Assembly (NCBI GenBank): GCA_036925085.1 | Contig: JAUPFP010000074.1 | Span: forward strand, 287,501 to 351,500 | DNA: 64,000 nucleotides | Origin: Brachycybe producta | Taxonomy: Eukaryota; Arthropoda; Diplopoda; Playtdesmida; Andrognathidae | Direction: 5' to 3' | Shown here: piece by piece, positions 1 to 10,079 of the stretch | How positions within the stretch are numbered: the stretch's first letter is position 1 | How the letters are laid out: the number at the start of each line of letters is the position of its first letter | The notes under the pieces: generated by a model | Database searches by the model: none | What the model saw: the letters and a program-made list of their open reading frames with translations, nothing else | Told to the model about the DNA's origin: nothing | Translations under genes and position numbers: made by a program

Positions 1-1023
1 TTTCCACAGAATTGGGCTTGATATGCTCTAGGGAATTCTTAATGCACCCCTGCCCTGGTAGGAGAGCCGGTTGTCCACTAGTTTGGGCAGATGGCTGCGA
101 AAGGAGGGAGCCAGACTTGCCTGTGTTGGGACTGCCAGGTTTTCAACGAAAACCATGGGCAACCCACCGTGGGTTGTCTGGCTGAAGGCCCAAAAGAATC
201 AGACCGTTGACAGAAAAATCTGTCCGTGAATACCTCCAATACCATCAGTGTGAAGGTAAATGTCTCCTCTCACCACAGCCAGGTGGTGTAAAGTGATTAG
301 CCGTGCCTGCCCCTAAAAAGGCAGACAGGAAAATCACCATGGTGACCATGGCTGAGGTGGCTGAAGGTGTTTTAGCTGCTACAGCACGGTCGCTAGCCAC
401 TAAAACGGTGAATCAAGTGGCTAGGTGCCATATTGTTTATTCTCAAACAAAGGATGCTGGCCACACAGTTTTTAAGAAAAACCGAATTTCACTGAAAAAA
501 GCGAAGGAAACGACTGACTGGAGCCTTGAAAAAAGTAAGTCCCTGTAAGGGAATCTCTTTCTTGCCGGTTGGGTAATTTTTTGCATGTTAACAGTGTGTC
601 AAACGGTCATTGACCGTTTACACACATGGTGGGAGTGGTGGAACCACCGTGACTGTTGTCATGGTGGGACAGCCACTAGGGAAAGCGTATTGCCGACAGG
701 TCCTGCCTGTCCGAGTGCCGTAGCACTTGGGGATGCCCAAGTTAAATGGTGTTTGGACGGTCGGAACCTGAAAGGGAGCGGTTGTCACCATCTGAAGGTG
801 GTCAATCATGGTAATTACCATGATTTGCTGACTTTGGATGGTAGCAACGGTGATTCGCAAGGTGAAAACTCGTGGAATACCCTTTGCACAGTGGAAATCC
901 GTGGGATTCACTTCTGGCCGGTTGGAAGTGGATTCTAACCGTGTTTTTCGTTTTATGTAGGTCCATCATGGAGGAGAAAGAGAAGAAACCAAGACTACGT
1001 GGCTTCAAAACAACTTTCAATCA
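1..1023 (+). repeat. Family-D post-integrase spacer, fragment
   Basis: This stretch matches, in opposite orientation, the spacer between integrase and the extra ORF of the two family-D elements at about 12.1-13.1 kb and 51.5-52.7 kb. Shared landmarks are a segment around 303-430 (frame reading PAPKKADRKITMVTMAE), a GTAAGT followed by a TAAGGGAATCTC-like block at 535-556, a GGGAGTGGTGGAACCACCGTG block near 631, and TTTTATGTAG at 951-960 followed by GTCCATCATGGAGG. The GTAAGT and the pyrimidine-rich TAG could be a splice donor and acceptor. The part encoding integrase would lie left of the window. Similarity fades after about 1,020, so the extra ORF is cut off. The short reading frames here are not convincing genes. 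Confidence 0.7.
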
Positions 1024-1970
1024 CATGGTGCACCTGAAACAAAACCCCAAGTCAAGGACATCCAAAACAAAAATGAAGTACCGTAAAAGGGACATTAAAG
1101 AAAAAAAAACACCATGCTCCCTTACTATGGATGTACGTCAATGACCCTGACAGTCAACAGAGAAATAAAACTTCAAAGAGGACATTACGTATGGGGGCCA
1201 GACCCATGTGCACCTCATGAAACTTCAAAGAAAAACACAAAAGAAAAACTGAAGATATTCCTTTGAAAATGATACCTTTAATTTAATAAAAAATTTGGAA
1301 ATTGTCACCCTCTCAATAATAAACAAATAAAAAGTGAGGTACATTAGTGACCTTGCTGGTCTATATTTTTGTTTGAAACATTAAGAGGGGAGAGAAAATT
1401 AATGGCCAATTTCACACCTCGGTGCGAGAAAAATAACAGCCCTTCTCCCCTAGGACTCTAAAAGAAAACAAAAGTAAGTAAAAATAATAAACAAGGACCT
1501 GCCTCTAAAAAGTGGATCAACACCTTAAGATGGTCAATATATTAGTGGGACAACCCCACCCAGAATCAATCAGAGCACATAAACCAGTTAACACAAGGTG
1601 TCCTATTGCAGAGGGGCCTGGTCATCTTTTTTAAATTACTCCAAAAAAATATATAAAAATCTGAGACCAAAACGTGGTCAACCACCATTTCATTTGTTTC
1701 TTCATTCAAGAACGCTTGTCACTCCATTAGTAACCTCAAATTGGGTATTCATCTCCAAGTTATTCAGTTTTATGAAACTTCAGACTTTTTGTTTGCATCT
1801 TCAGACTTTTGTGTCTTCAGACCGGTACATCTGCCTCCTCAGACTTTTTGTGCCTCTTCAATAACAGTGATCGGGTACCGATCTGTATCATCAAGAAGTT
1901 TCTACCAGCAGCAGGACAATACCAAGAACTTTACCAAGATGTCAGGTAGAGGCTCATAGAGGGCAGCAGA
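1024..1970. other. No gene seen
   Basis: A-rich, with several poly-A runs and no conserved reading frame. It joins the family-D fragment on the left to the gag-like pseudogene on the right; it may be leader sequence of the latter, but I found no primer-binding site in it. Confidence 0.5.
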
Positions 1971-1973
1971 CGA

Positions 1974-3434
1974 ATGTCTTCTAGCTCCTCTAGTGATGAC
2001 AACATTCAGAGTGGAACGGCAGCCACCACTGAACCACTCTCACCTTCATCTACTACTTACAACCAACAAGTGGTGGGAACCGCCAGTGAGCCACTAACAA
2101 GAAGTCACCTGACACCACATCGAGGCATCACACCTATTTTGTGCCGGAAAATTTCAACCAGCGCAGAGATAAATGCCTCCGTGTTAACAATAGATGCCTA
2201 GCTAATGGACAGTGAAGGGAGGTCAGATGCTCTAAGTAGCACCATGCCCTTTGACATCACCACAACCAAACACTACTGGGAGGAGTGGGAGTTCATTGAC
2301 ATCAACACCATGGCATGGGGTGTCAACCAAGAGTTCAGGGACAGCCTTGCCCCTGGAAATGAATTCCTGGTGGAGCTCTGCACCAAGAGAAAAGCACAGA
2401 GGTGGTTGATCAGCACCCACCCCCCTCGAAGAAGAGCAGCAACAGTTGCAACAACAGGCTGTTACACGCCAGGCCGAGAAGGATCAAGTTCGTGGGGAAA
2501 AGGACATCAAGTACCTCCGTGCAGTTTGTCTACGTCTCGGTAAGTTGGGTCTTCCATGCACGGGGCAACCCCCCAAAAAGGAGCTCCTTCAAATTGAGGC
2601 CCGACTCCAAGAGAAGCAATCTACACTGCCGACCGTGGCAACACCTCCACTCATCCAAGTTGCATCGCCACCATGTGTCGTTTTTATGACTACATCGAAA
2701 TTTCTCCGCCGTCCACACCTTCCTCTCTATCACACCACCAGAGCCATTCTGGTATCAGGAGTTGATGTCCATGCCAGTTGCGCTGCTCAACTCACCAGCA
2801 CTCCATGTTGTCCATAAAAAAACCACCTCCTCTACACACACCACTCTCAACTGTAGTGGTAATCCTAGAACCTGCTGTCACCTAGGCTTCCACCGGGGCC
2901 CGCCCCAAGGAGCCTTAGCAGATCTGTGGGGACCACCACACTCTCCACTGCTTACAACCACATCGCTCTCCGCCTCACCACTCTCAGCCTCAAACAAGAT
3001 GCCAACTTGAAGGGAGGAGACACCAGGAGCAGCATGGGTCCTCAAAATACAGTCCTCTATGGGGTGTCTACTCCCAAAGGGCTGCACAGCTGCCCCAGGA
3101 TCTTTGCATTCATCTAGACCATGATGGATCCATGGACCCATCATGTATACCAGGGTCCGTCATGCCCCACTCCAGCACATTCAGCTCCACACCACTTTCC
3201 TCCTCTGCCACCTCTGGGCCAATCTCCTGGGAGAACCATGCAAGTACCTCCTACACCTCCGCCTTCCGCCGACTGTGCAGCGTTCTTACAGAAGCAGAAA
3301 GCCATCACAGACCTCTTACAGGGTGCGATGGAGGACGGGATGACCCAAGAGAAGCGGTGAAACTCCGAACAGAGGTTGCCAAACCAGAAAAAGCCAAAAG
3401 AAAGGGAGCAGCATCCAAACAGCGACGAGCCTGA
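1974..3434 (+). pseudogene. Decayed gag-like ORF with SAP-like motif
   Basis: A series of reading frames in the same strand looks like one broken gene. It starts MSSSSSSDDNIQSG at 1,974 (Ser-rich), meets a stop at about 2,202, and continues from 2,205 with MDSEGRSDALSS. It then changes frame near 2,430 into a Gln-rich, charged stretch ending in LRAVCLRLGKLGLP with KKELLQIEARL (about 2,510-2,615). That last part resembles a SAP helix-turn-helix, a motif seen in some retroelement Gag proteins. More basic sequence follows to 3,434. It sits directly upstream of a family-A 3' end, so I infer a Gag of that family that lost pol by deletion. No CA or zinc-knuckle motif is clear. It could instead be an unrelated host-derived ORF. 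Confidence 0.4.
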
Positions 3435-3946
3435 GACATGGCCCGGTTTGCATTACATCACGCCAGGCAGACCACAGGTGCCACCTGTAGTGGGCATCGT
3501 GCCTGCTGCAGCCCCAGAGCCACAATGACTGGCCACACCGCCTAGTGTCCCAAACCAGGACTACTATGGGGCGGTTACCGCTGGATCGCTCTCTCATGAG
3601 CCTCGGCCACCGGGACCTGCCGAACAACCGGGGTCAATGGCTCTCTGCCGCCTCCAATTATAGATGAAGATGGCCTCCTGAGGACTATGGATCAAAGCCC
3701 TTCCGTACCCCTCCGCCAAAGGGATAGTTGCACCCACCTCATGTACTCGTGGGACTGAAAACCCCACGTGGGGTGGTAACAATCGAAAAATAATTTAAAA
3801 AAATCAAAAATACGTTGTAAGCATGCATGAAAAGATGTTCACTTCACTTATTGCATATATCAGTTTTCTTTAATAGGTCTTCGACACTTGGCGAATTTTT
3901 AATTTTAATCATGTTCATTCTTTCATTTTTCAGCCTTTTATATGTT

Positions 3947-3982
3947 AAGAGGACACTGACGCTTTTGTGCCAGTGCCCTCTT
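3947..3982 (+). promoter_or_regulatory. Conserved hairpin 1, family-A 3' region
   Basis: The stem pairs GGACACTG with CAGTGCCCTC across a CGCTTTTGTG core. The copy at 36,376-36,408 keeps the shape with different bases (core CACTTCGGTG). Location just before the PPT suggests an RNA element acting in the transcript, but the role is inferred. Confidence 0.5.
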
Positions 3983-4063
3983 GAAATCTACCTCTGTACA
4001 AGGTGCGTGCACGTCTCCTCATTTTTCCCAGCTTGCGTAAATTAAACCCCACCACCCTTAGTT

Positions 4064-4083
4064 GGAGTATGAGGACATACTCC
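4064..4083 (+). promoter_or_regulatory. Conserved hairpin 2 with compensatory change
   Basis: GGAGTATG-AGGA-CATACTCC is a perfect 8-bp stem. The copy at 36,492-36,511 reads GGAGTACG-AGGA-CGTACTCC: one T-A pair has become C-G while the loop is unchanged. Such a double change is what selection on base pairing leaves behind. Confidence 0.6.
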
Positions 4084-4100
4084 GAGCAAAGTTGGGTGTA

Positions 4101-4790
4101 TGTAACACCCAGTAACTTGTGATGCTGCCAAAACCATAGCCTGAGGGTAAACATCTCATGCTTGTTCCTCCCTCTGTCTAATTAATATTACTATATATAT
4201 TATATATTAATATGATTGGCAGATTGATACTCTTAGGACCATGGTCACTTGGACCTGGTTACACCTCGTAGGTGTACACAGGTCCAAGGTATAAAAAGAC
4301 CATGTTTCTCTTTGTTCTTTGTCCACTCTTGCTCAACTTTTGTACTACGCCGATTATCATAATTGTATCACTGCATGGGACCGTGGACACCTTTAATTAA
4401 TAAAAATAATTCTTGTAACGTTTATGTTTCTGTAAGAGTGAATAAAGTGTTTGCAATATGAAACTATGTTGTCTTCTGTATTGAAACTAATCCTTCTCTA
4501 GACAAGCCAGAGACACCATAGGGCAAGAAGACATATTGATCCCTATGGACCAGCAGATCTTACTAACAAAGGAAGATGATCAACTATGGTGGTTCAACAG
4601 AAGTGGATGGTCACCACATTTCTGATAGATTACACCCCTACGCAGAAGGATGATTACAATCCATCACCACCGACTACCTCTGTAGCTCGAATCTTCTCCG
4701 TGCGGCCACTACGCGATTGTGAGGAGACGAGTTACAGAAAAGAGAGCATAGAGTTGCTCGATAAAGTGAAGTGGCCGCCAATCGCTCACA
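4101..4790 (+). mobile_element. LTR, family A (3' LTR)
   Basis: Begins TGTAACACCC and ends GCTCACA. It carries an inverted repeat (4,251-4,285) just before a TATA box (TATAAAAA, about 4,290) and a polyadenylation signal AATAAA at 4,441. It aligns along its length with the family-A LTRs at 36,530 and 37,248 and with the split one at 25,774. A short TA-rich insertion lies at 4,185-4,212. The upstream PPT makes it a 3' LTR; no matching 5' LTR is in the window. Confidence 0.8.
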
Positions 4791-4821
4791 ACATCAAAGG
4801 TTTGCACAGTTTACCATAAAA

Positions 4822-5006
4822 GCAATTAGAAAAGATGAACAGAAGTTGGCTCCGCCCTTTTTATGACAAAATCAACTTCTAATTGGTTGGTTATGTAGTC
4901 TTACGTCACATCCTCCGCCCTTTTCAACATCGAACCACAGAAGAAACCAATTAGAAGTTGCCATTCATCATAAAGCCAACTTCTGTTCATCCCGTTTTCT
5001 AATTGC
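4822..5006. mobile_element. Palindromic MITE-like element
   Basis: The ends are inverted copies of about 30 bp: GCAATTAGAAAAGATGAACA at left, and its complement with a few changes at right, ending TTTTCTAATTGC. A second, inner pair (AACTTCTAATTGG near 4,877 against CCAATTAGAAGTT near 4,948) nests within. There is no coding capacity. It has the form of a small foldback or MITE element; no clear target duplication is visible. Confidence 0.6.
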
Positions 5007-5011
5007 CTGTT

Positions 5012-6087
5012 ACAGGCATCTGTAGACAGCTTCAAAATTTCTTTGGCTCTGCCCTTTTATGAGCATCAGACCAAATATTGACCAATGAGCCATATGTCCA
5101 ATAACTCTCTCAATAACCCTCTAGTAGCAGTAGGCTAAAAGATGGCCCCCTAAGAAGTTAGCAGGCAAAACCTTAACATAGATTTCTATGGAAAAATTGC
5201 TGCACTGGTAAGCTTTTTTGCCGTTTTCTCGGAAATTACTTGCCCAATTTTCTTGAATTTTTAAAAAAATAAAGACAAAAGTATGTAGTTTCACATCCAT
5301 GCATTAGTTTTTAAATATTTCACATTGGTTTGTTGTTTTTGATGTTTGTTCTGAATTTGTTCATGGAAGCCAATGGAGATTTCAATCAGTCGGTAAGTTC
5401 TAGGTAGTTTTATAATTAATCATTGTTTAATTAAATGTTCTTCTTGTTTGTTTTTCATGTGTTATTGAAAAAATTCACTTCGACTATTCAGTGTAGGGTT
5501 TAGAATAAAACATTAAAACAAACAAACAACGAGGGACACTAAAAAAAACCAATGCCTGATTGTGAAACTATGTACTTTTTTCTTTATTTCTTTAAAATGT
5601 CACGATAATTGTACAAGTAATTTGCAAGAAATAAGCAAAAGAACTTACAAACATATCGAAATCTCCATTGGCTTCCATGTTAAAAGTTTAGGTTTAACAG
5701 TATCATCGTTCAGAACAAAACATCAAAAACACCAAAACATCAAACACAACAAAACAACGTGAAATATTAAAAAAAAATGCAAGGACGTGAAACTACATAC
5801 TTTTTTCTTTATTTTAACAAAAAATGACGAAAATTGGGCGTGTAATTCGCGAGAAAACGGCAAAAAAAAACTTACCAGTGCAGCAATTTTTCCATAGAAT
5901 ATGTTAAAGTTTCGTCTGCTAACTTCTTAAGGGCCATCTTTTAGCCTACTGCCACTAGAGGAGTTTATTGGACATATGGCGCATTAGCAATAAAAAGGGC
6001 GGGGCATGTCACATCAGACCCAGTAACGAACCAATCCGAAATTGATGACGCCCACAAGAAATTCTGATGCTGTCTACAGATGCCTGT
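5012..6087. mobile_element. Long-inverted-repeat foldback element
   Basis: ACAGGCATCTGTAGACAGC at the left end returns inverted at the right end (6,069-6,087). The arms stay similar for several hundred bases. Matching pairs include CATATGTCCAATAA (5,092) with TTGGACATATGGC (5,966), the motif around GTAGGCTAAAAGATGG (5,129) with CATCTTTTAGCCTAC (5,936), and ATGGAAGCCAATGGAGATTTC (5,363) with GAAATCTCCATTGGCTTCCAT (5,657). About 250 bp separate the arms. No transposase frame is seen, so it is non-autonomous. Confidence 0.75.
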
Positions 6088-6711
6088 GTTTCCCATTTGT
6101 AAAACGTTTTGTTCTGCGCGTTGGATACGAACGCCGGTAGTCGCTGCCGTTAGCATTTAGCATCGCCCGCAGCCGCCGATCCATGTGTACGGCTAGACCT
6201 GTGCGCCGCCGGTGTTTTTGAAGCAAAAAACGCCGCCGCTCGCCGCTTGTACTTTTTTTTGTTTCAAAAACTGCCATAGGAATGAAATGATACCATATTC
6301 GATATTCATCGATTTCAATTTATATCGATAATTACCACATACAATATATCGATAAATCGATATATTTGTTCGATATGTTCAATTCCAGACGCCGGTAGTC
6401 GCCGCCGCCGCTGCTCGTATTTACCCTCGCCCGCCGCCGCCGATCAATATGGTACGGCGCACAGGTCTAGTTACGGCGAACACCTCCAGTAACACACTAA
6501 TTTTAAGTTTAATAATTACACCGTAATTGGGAGAGGCATCTCAACCCCACTCTTCTATGAGCGGCATCAATTTCTAATTGGTTTGTCACGGGTACTTGGT
6601 CTGATCTTGTACTATTATCTTATGTAAAGTAATAATCTAAGGTCAGGTCTAAGGTCTCTCGTTTTCGGCCTTATTTGTCTTCTTCTGTGCATCCCTTTTA
6701 TAATGTTTGTG

Positions 6712-6746
6712 CTTAGACTATTACTTTACTAAAGTAATAGTCTAAG
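6712..6746. repeat. Perfect 17-bp palindrome
   Basis: CTTAGACTATTACTTTA and its exact complement are separated by a single C. This would extrude as a cruciform or fold as a hairpin; the function is unknown. Confidence 0.7.
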
Positions 6747-6962
6747 GTTGGTGGATGCTAATCTATAGAAAACCCTGAAATTGTGTTTCAAACCGTCACG
6801 TTAATTTTTGCAAAGTGGAAACATACTACTATAGTTTAATGAAGCTTACCTTTCCCATCCATTTCAATCAAGACTAGCCTCAAACATAAACAAATTATAC
6901 GAGAAAGAACGCGATACCACGCTGCAACGTTGATACCAAGGATACTATAAACTTAGAAGTTA

Positions 6963-7075
6963 GACCACAATACAAAGAGTTTATTATGCCTAGTTCTCAC
7001 AACCTTTATGTAGCTCAGGCTAAGGACTTAGCCTATGTATAAGGGTTGTGAGAACACACACTATACATTGTGGTC
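6963..7075. repeat. Nested hairpin, MITE-like
   Basis: Three nested inverted pairs share one centre: GACCACAA with TTGTGGTC at the outside, GTTCTCACAACCTT with its complement in the middle, and AGGCTAAG with CTTAGCCT at the core. It could be a tiny palindromic MITE or a structured RNA. It does not have tRNA features. Confidence 0.5.
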
Positions 7076-7550
7076 AATGTCAAATCACGTCCATGAAGTT
7101 AGAACCAAATAAGGCCCTCTAGCGGCCGCCGCGGTATTTGCTTAGCAGAGAAGTTTCTTCCAGGCAAACACCCATATACATAACATGAAGAAATAAATTA
7201 AATTAAAATAAATTCTGTTTCGGTCAACAGAATTTAATAAAAATAGGCAGGCCAACTGCCTAAAGTGTGCTAAACACGTGGGCGTTCTCCATTTTTTTCC
7301 GATTTGCACGTGTCAAATTTCAGAAAATTTCAGAGTCTGTGGATCTTGCCTCCTCCTATATGGTCTGCAATGTATGCTGAAAAACAGCAATAGGGAAAAC
7401 TGCTCCCACCAGGCAGCATAGTAATCGCATCTTGCCCTTCAAGGATGATCTGTACATGTTGTTTTTAATGGTAGAAGTACTAGAAACCATCAGAAAAAGG
7501 ATATAATAATGAAATAATGTTTGTAATGTTTAAAATGTAATTGTAAATTG

Positions 7551-8411
7551 TGAAATGATCAGTCCAGGAGCGCTCCTGGCTCACTTAGTTTTTTGTGGAT
7601 CGTTTGTTTTTGTTTTAGATTGGCCTGGAACTTTGTCAACCCTTTGTACTGATGTACAGAGGATTGACGTAGTTCTCTTAGCTGACAATGCCAATATCCT
7701 GTCTTGGGTCACCTCTTGGGTCTTGGGTCTCTTTCTCTCCCAGTCTCACCCCTTAATACAAAAAGATCATACTGATAAGCAGTAGTATTAAGTCAATGGG
7801 GTTGTATTTTTCTTGGAAAATTGTCTTTTTTATAGAATGAATCATCTTTCTATATTTTGTTGACCACTGGTCAATCAAATTGATTGGCCAGTTTGGTTTT
7901 TCATTTCGATTTTGCCCAATCAGAAAATACTGAGAAATGGTTCTCAGTATCCTCTTTTGGGTATAAAAGGTCGTGTATTTTGTGTGTAAATCAGAGATTC
8001 TGTAGACAGAGAATCTATGTCCAATTTGGCATAGATTCTATAGAATATTATTGTAAATAAACGAATGGTATACTTTAAAATTGCCAAGTCTTATTTTTTA
8101 TACTTAATGGAGAGAACGAAAGTTCTAAAATCATCTTCATCTCGAATTATTAATCCGGGTGAAAACCCGGATCAACACTTCTAGATGCAACTTCAAGGGA
8201 CAGCATGATCAACTAGCTTTTAACGGGCGAAAGCCCGAAAGGTAGCAGACAGCTAAAAGATCCATTTTACTGTAAAAGTTCAACAAGGAAGAACTTGCGA
8301 GGAATAGGAAAAGGGATTAATTTGTTCCCTTCCTCCCGAACCAGGATAAAATAAGCGGCTTAGCCAACCGCTTTTTGGTATGTTTTATCCACCCCAAGGT
8401 GGTTCGTTACA
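7551..8411 (+). mobile_element. LTR, family B (5' LTR)
   Basis: Runs from TGAAATGATC to GGTTCGTTACA and matches the family-B LTRs at 24,823 and 59,654. It is built from inverted repeats: CCAGGAGCGCTCCTGG (7,564), CTGAGAA-ATGG-TTCTCAG (7,930) upstream of TATAAAA (7,962), AGAATCTATG against CATAGATTCT (8,010), and three GAAA-loop hairpins at 8,113, 8,153 and 8,224. A primer-binding site and gag follow, so this is a 5' LTR. Confidence 0.85.
8113..8237 (+). promoter_or_regulatory. Three GAAA-tetraloop hairpins in LTR-B R-U5
   Basis: AGAAC-GAAA-GTTCT (8,113), ATCCGGGT-GAAA-ACCCGGAT (8,153) and CGGGC-GAAA-GCCCG (8,224) all have perfect stems closed by a GNRA loop. All three are kept in the solo LTR at 25,344, 25,384 and 25,456. 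Position after the TATA box and before the PBS would put them in the 5' leader of the RNA. Confidence 0.7.
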
Positions 8412-8415
8412 AATT

Positions 8416-8431
8416 TGGTGGAGGTGCGGGG
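8416..8431 (+). promoter_or_regulatory. Primer-binding site, family B
   Basis: TGGTGGAGGTGCGGGG starts four bases after the LTR end. The same 16-mer, with one or two changes, follows the LTRs at 23,835 (minus), 29,411 and 44,312. It should pair with the 3' end of a host tRNA ending in ACCTCCACCA; I cannot name that tRNA. Confidence 0.75.
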
Positions 8432-8500
8432 TAGTTGAACAACTTGTTACTCCGTAAGCTACAAAAATCGTGTTGAAAAACACGCAGCAGAGAATCATCG

Positions 8501-9511
8501 ATGTCAAAAATGACCAGTCTTCAGAAGCTACTCAAAGATCTGAGGGACCTCGAGAGACTGAGGGAGGAACAATGTCGAAAAAAGAAAACTGCTGCATTGA
8601 AGAGGATCGTGAAGGGGCAACGTAATCAACTGGAAGAGGCCAAGGATTAAACCGAAGTACTCCCACCGACTCCTGTTGCTGTCAAGCCTGAGGTGCAGTC
8701 CATTGATGGGAGCAAGATGCCAGAACATGCCGCCATTGCCGACATCATTGGTAAACTGTCAAAGGAAAAACAGGATGAATTGGTTCATCAAATTTTGGGC
8801 GACGAACAAAGCGACAGAAGAGAGGGCTTAATCAACATGGAATTGGAATCGATTGAACCCGGGCGAAAGCCTGGTCCGGATGAAACTACCAAATGGACCC
8901 CGGACCTAGGACCGACGCCATACTCTGAGAGGAATTCGTTACATCCACTGCAGGGATTCCCGAAATACGAAGGCGACGAGAACATCCTCCTCTACGTGGA
9001 AGAATTCGAAGACATCGCTACCTCACATGACCCAAACTATCTGCAGCGATGCAGACACTTCACAGGGCTCTTAAAGAAGCGTGCAATCAAATGGCTTGCA
9101 CACTTCCGGATCAAAAAATCCCACATGAATCGAGAGCTGATTGAGAGGCGTCAGCAAGACCACAAAACCTTCAGGGTCTATGCTGAAAAATATGCAGAGA
9201 TGTATCGGAGGATTCACCCAAATGATGATGAATCTTTGCTGATAGCTACGCTCCGAAAGAGTCTGCTACCAGCACTTCGAAAACATCTGTATGGGGTGCC
9301 AAAGGATCCGTATCACAAGTTCATTCGCTTCACCACTCAAACTGAAGGTGAACTCGTTGATGAAAAGGAATTGATTTACAAGACTTCGGCTGGAACTACA
9401 ACCAAAGCGGGTGCAAGCCAGCCGAATCGAGCCCTAGAGACCTTCCCTAATACATCAAATCAATTACATATAGGAGTCCTGGGTGACACTAAAGGGGCAC
9501 AAATCACTTAA
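8501..9511 (+). pseudogene. Ty3/Gypsy-like Gag, family B, one stop codon
   Basis: An ATG at 8,501, soon after the PBS, opens a frame that is interrupted only by a TAA at 8,648-8,650 and then continues to 9,511. The first 49 codons are highly charged (probable coiled coil). The middle has the capsid-like part shared with the family-C Gag at 44.9-45.4 kb: TPYSERNSLHPLQGFPKY, then NILLYVEEFEDIA, YAEMYRRIHPNDDESLL and LRKSLLPALRKHLYG. Gag of this type forms the retrotransposon capsid and packages its RNA. No zinc knuckle is reached: after about 9,420 the sequence no longer looks Gag-like, so the element is truncated. The TAA makes it a pseudogene in this copy. Confidence 0.8.
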
Positions 9512-9882
9512 CCCCCTTAAGCACAATCTCCCATCTTAGCCCCCTGTTCCAGACCTAACTGATGTAAAAATAACTGGCATGGCCGCAGACACAGGCTCTT
9601 CACTAGGGGAAGGGCCAGCATCATATAAAGCTAACATTTCTCTCAGCAAAGACACTTCTGCCTGAAGCTATGCCACTTCCTGCCTTAGCTAATCCTTACT
9701 AACAAACCCAAGAAATCCATAAAAACCAAATGAGCCCAAAATGATGCTTGTAAGTGAACCCAAATAGAGAAGAAAAAAAGAAAAAGTTTTTTTGAAAAAC
9801 AGTAATAACTCAAAAAGTACTAATCTAATTCCAATTCTGATTTCACCTGTGTAATGACCCAAACATCATCATTTATACCTTC
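9512..9882. other. No gene seen
   Basis: Junction between the truncated family-B Gag and the truncated family-D LTR. I see no reading frame or repeat of note. Confidence 0.5.
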
Positions 9883-10079
9883 AGGCTGCTCCACATGGAG
9901 GGGACAGTGATCACTTCTGACCTCTCACACATTGACTTCCACGGTAAGAGGTCTGCTGGCACCAATATGGTGTTCGTCCCAGCAGCCAACTGCATGCTGC
10001 CAGGCAGACCACCATTTCGAGTTCGTCTGCTCAATCAAAATTTTCAATTGAGCAGAATAGGTTGCCACAATCCTCTCAA
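9883..10079 (-). mobile_element. LTR fragment, family D (3' LTR, truncated)
   Basis: Read on the minus strand it begins TGTGGCAACC at 10,079 behind a purine tract (AAAGTTGAGAGGAT). It then has the hairpin CTGCTCAATT-GAAAATT-TTGATTGAGCAG-like repeat found in the LTR at 48,576. Similarity stops at about 9,883, so only the first fifth of the LTR remains. Confidence 0.7.

Larger units (their letters stand above)
3435..4100 (+). other. Family-A 3' internal non-coding region and PPT
   Basis: The right part (about 3,780-4,100) aligns with 36,220-36,529, the stretch just upstream of the other family-A 3' LTR. Both have two hairpins in the same order and end in a purine tract, here GTTGGGTGTA, directly before TGTAACACCC. 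This marks 4,101 as the start of a 3' LTR. Sequence left of 3,780 has no counterpart that I can recognise. Confidence 0.6.
6088..7550. other. No gene; GC-rich duplication and palindromes
   Basis: Around 6,129 and 6,388 the same CCG-rich passage occurs twice (GACGCCGGTAGTCGCCGCC and a variant), followed each time by a similar block ending in TACGGC. Between them lie several ATCGAT repeats. Two strong palindromes are listed separately. No reading frame here resembles a known protein. Confidence 0.5.

Noticed and set aside
585..938. 117-codon frame in the left fragment
   Set aside because: It runs through the family-D spacer, whose other copies do not keep this frame; conservation is at nucleotide motif level only.
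6963..7075. tRNA or structured ncRNA gene
   Set aside because: No cloverleaf spacing, no A or B box, no T-loop. The nested inverted pairs fit a palindromic MITE better.
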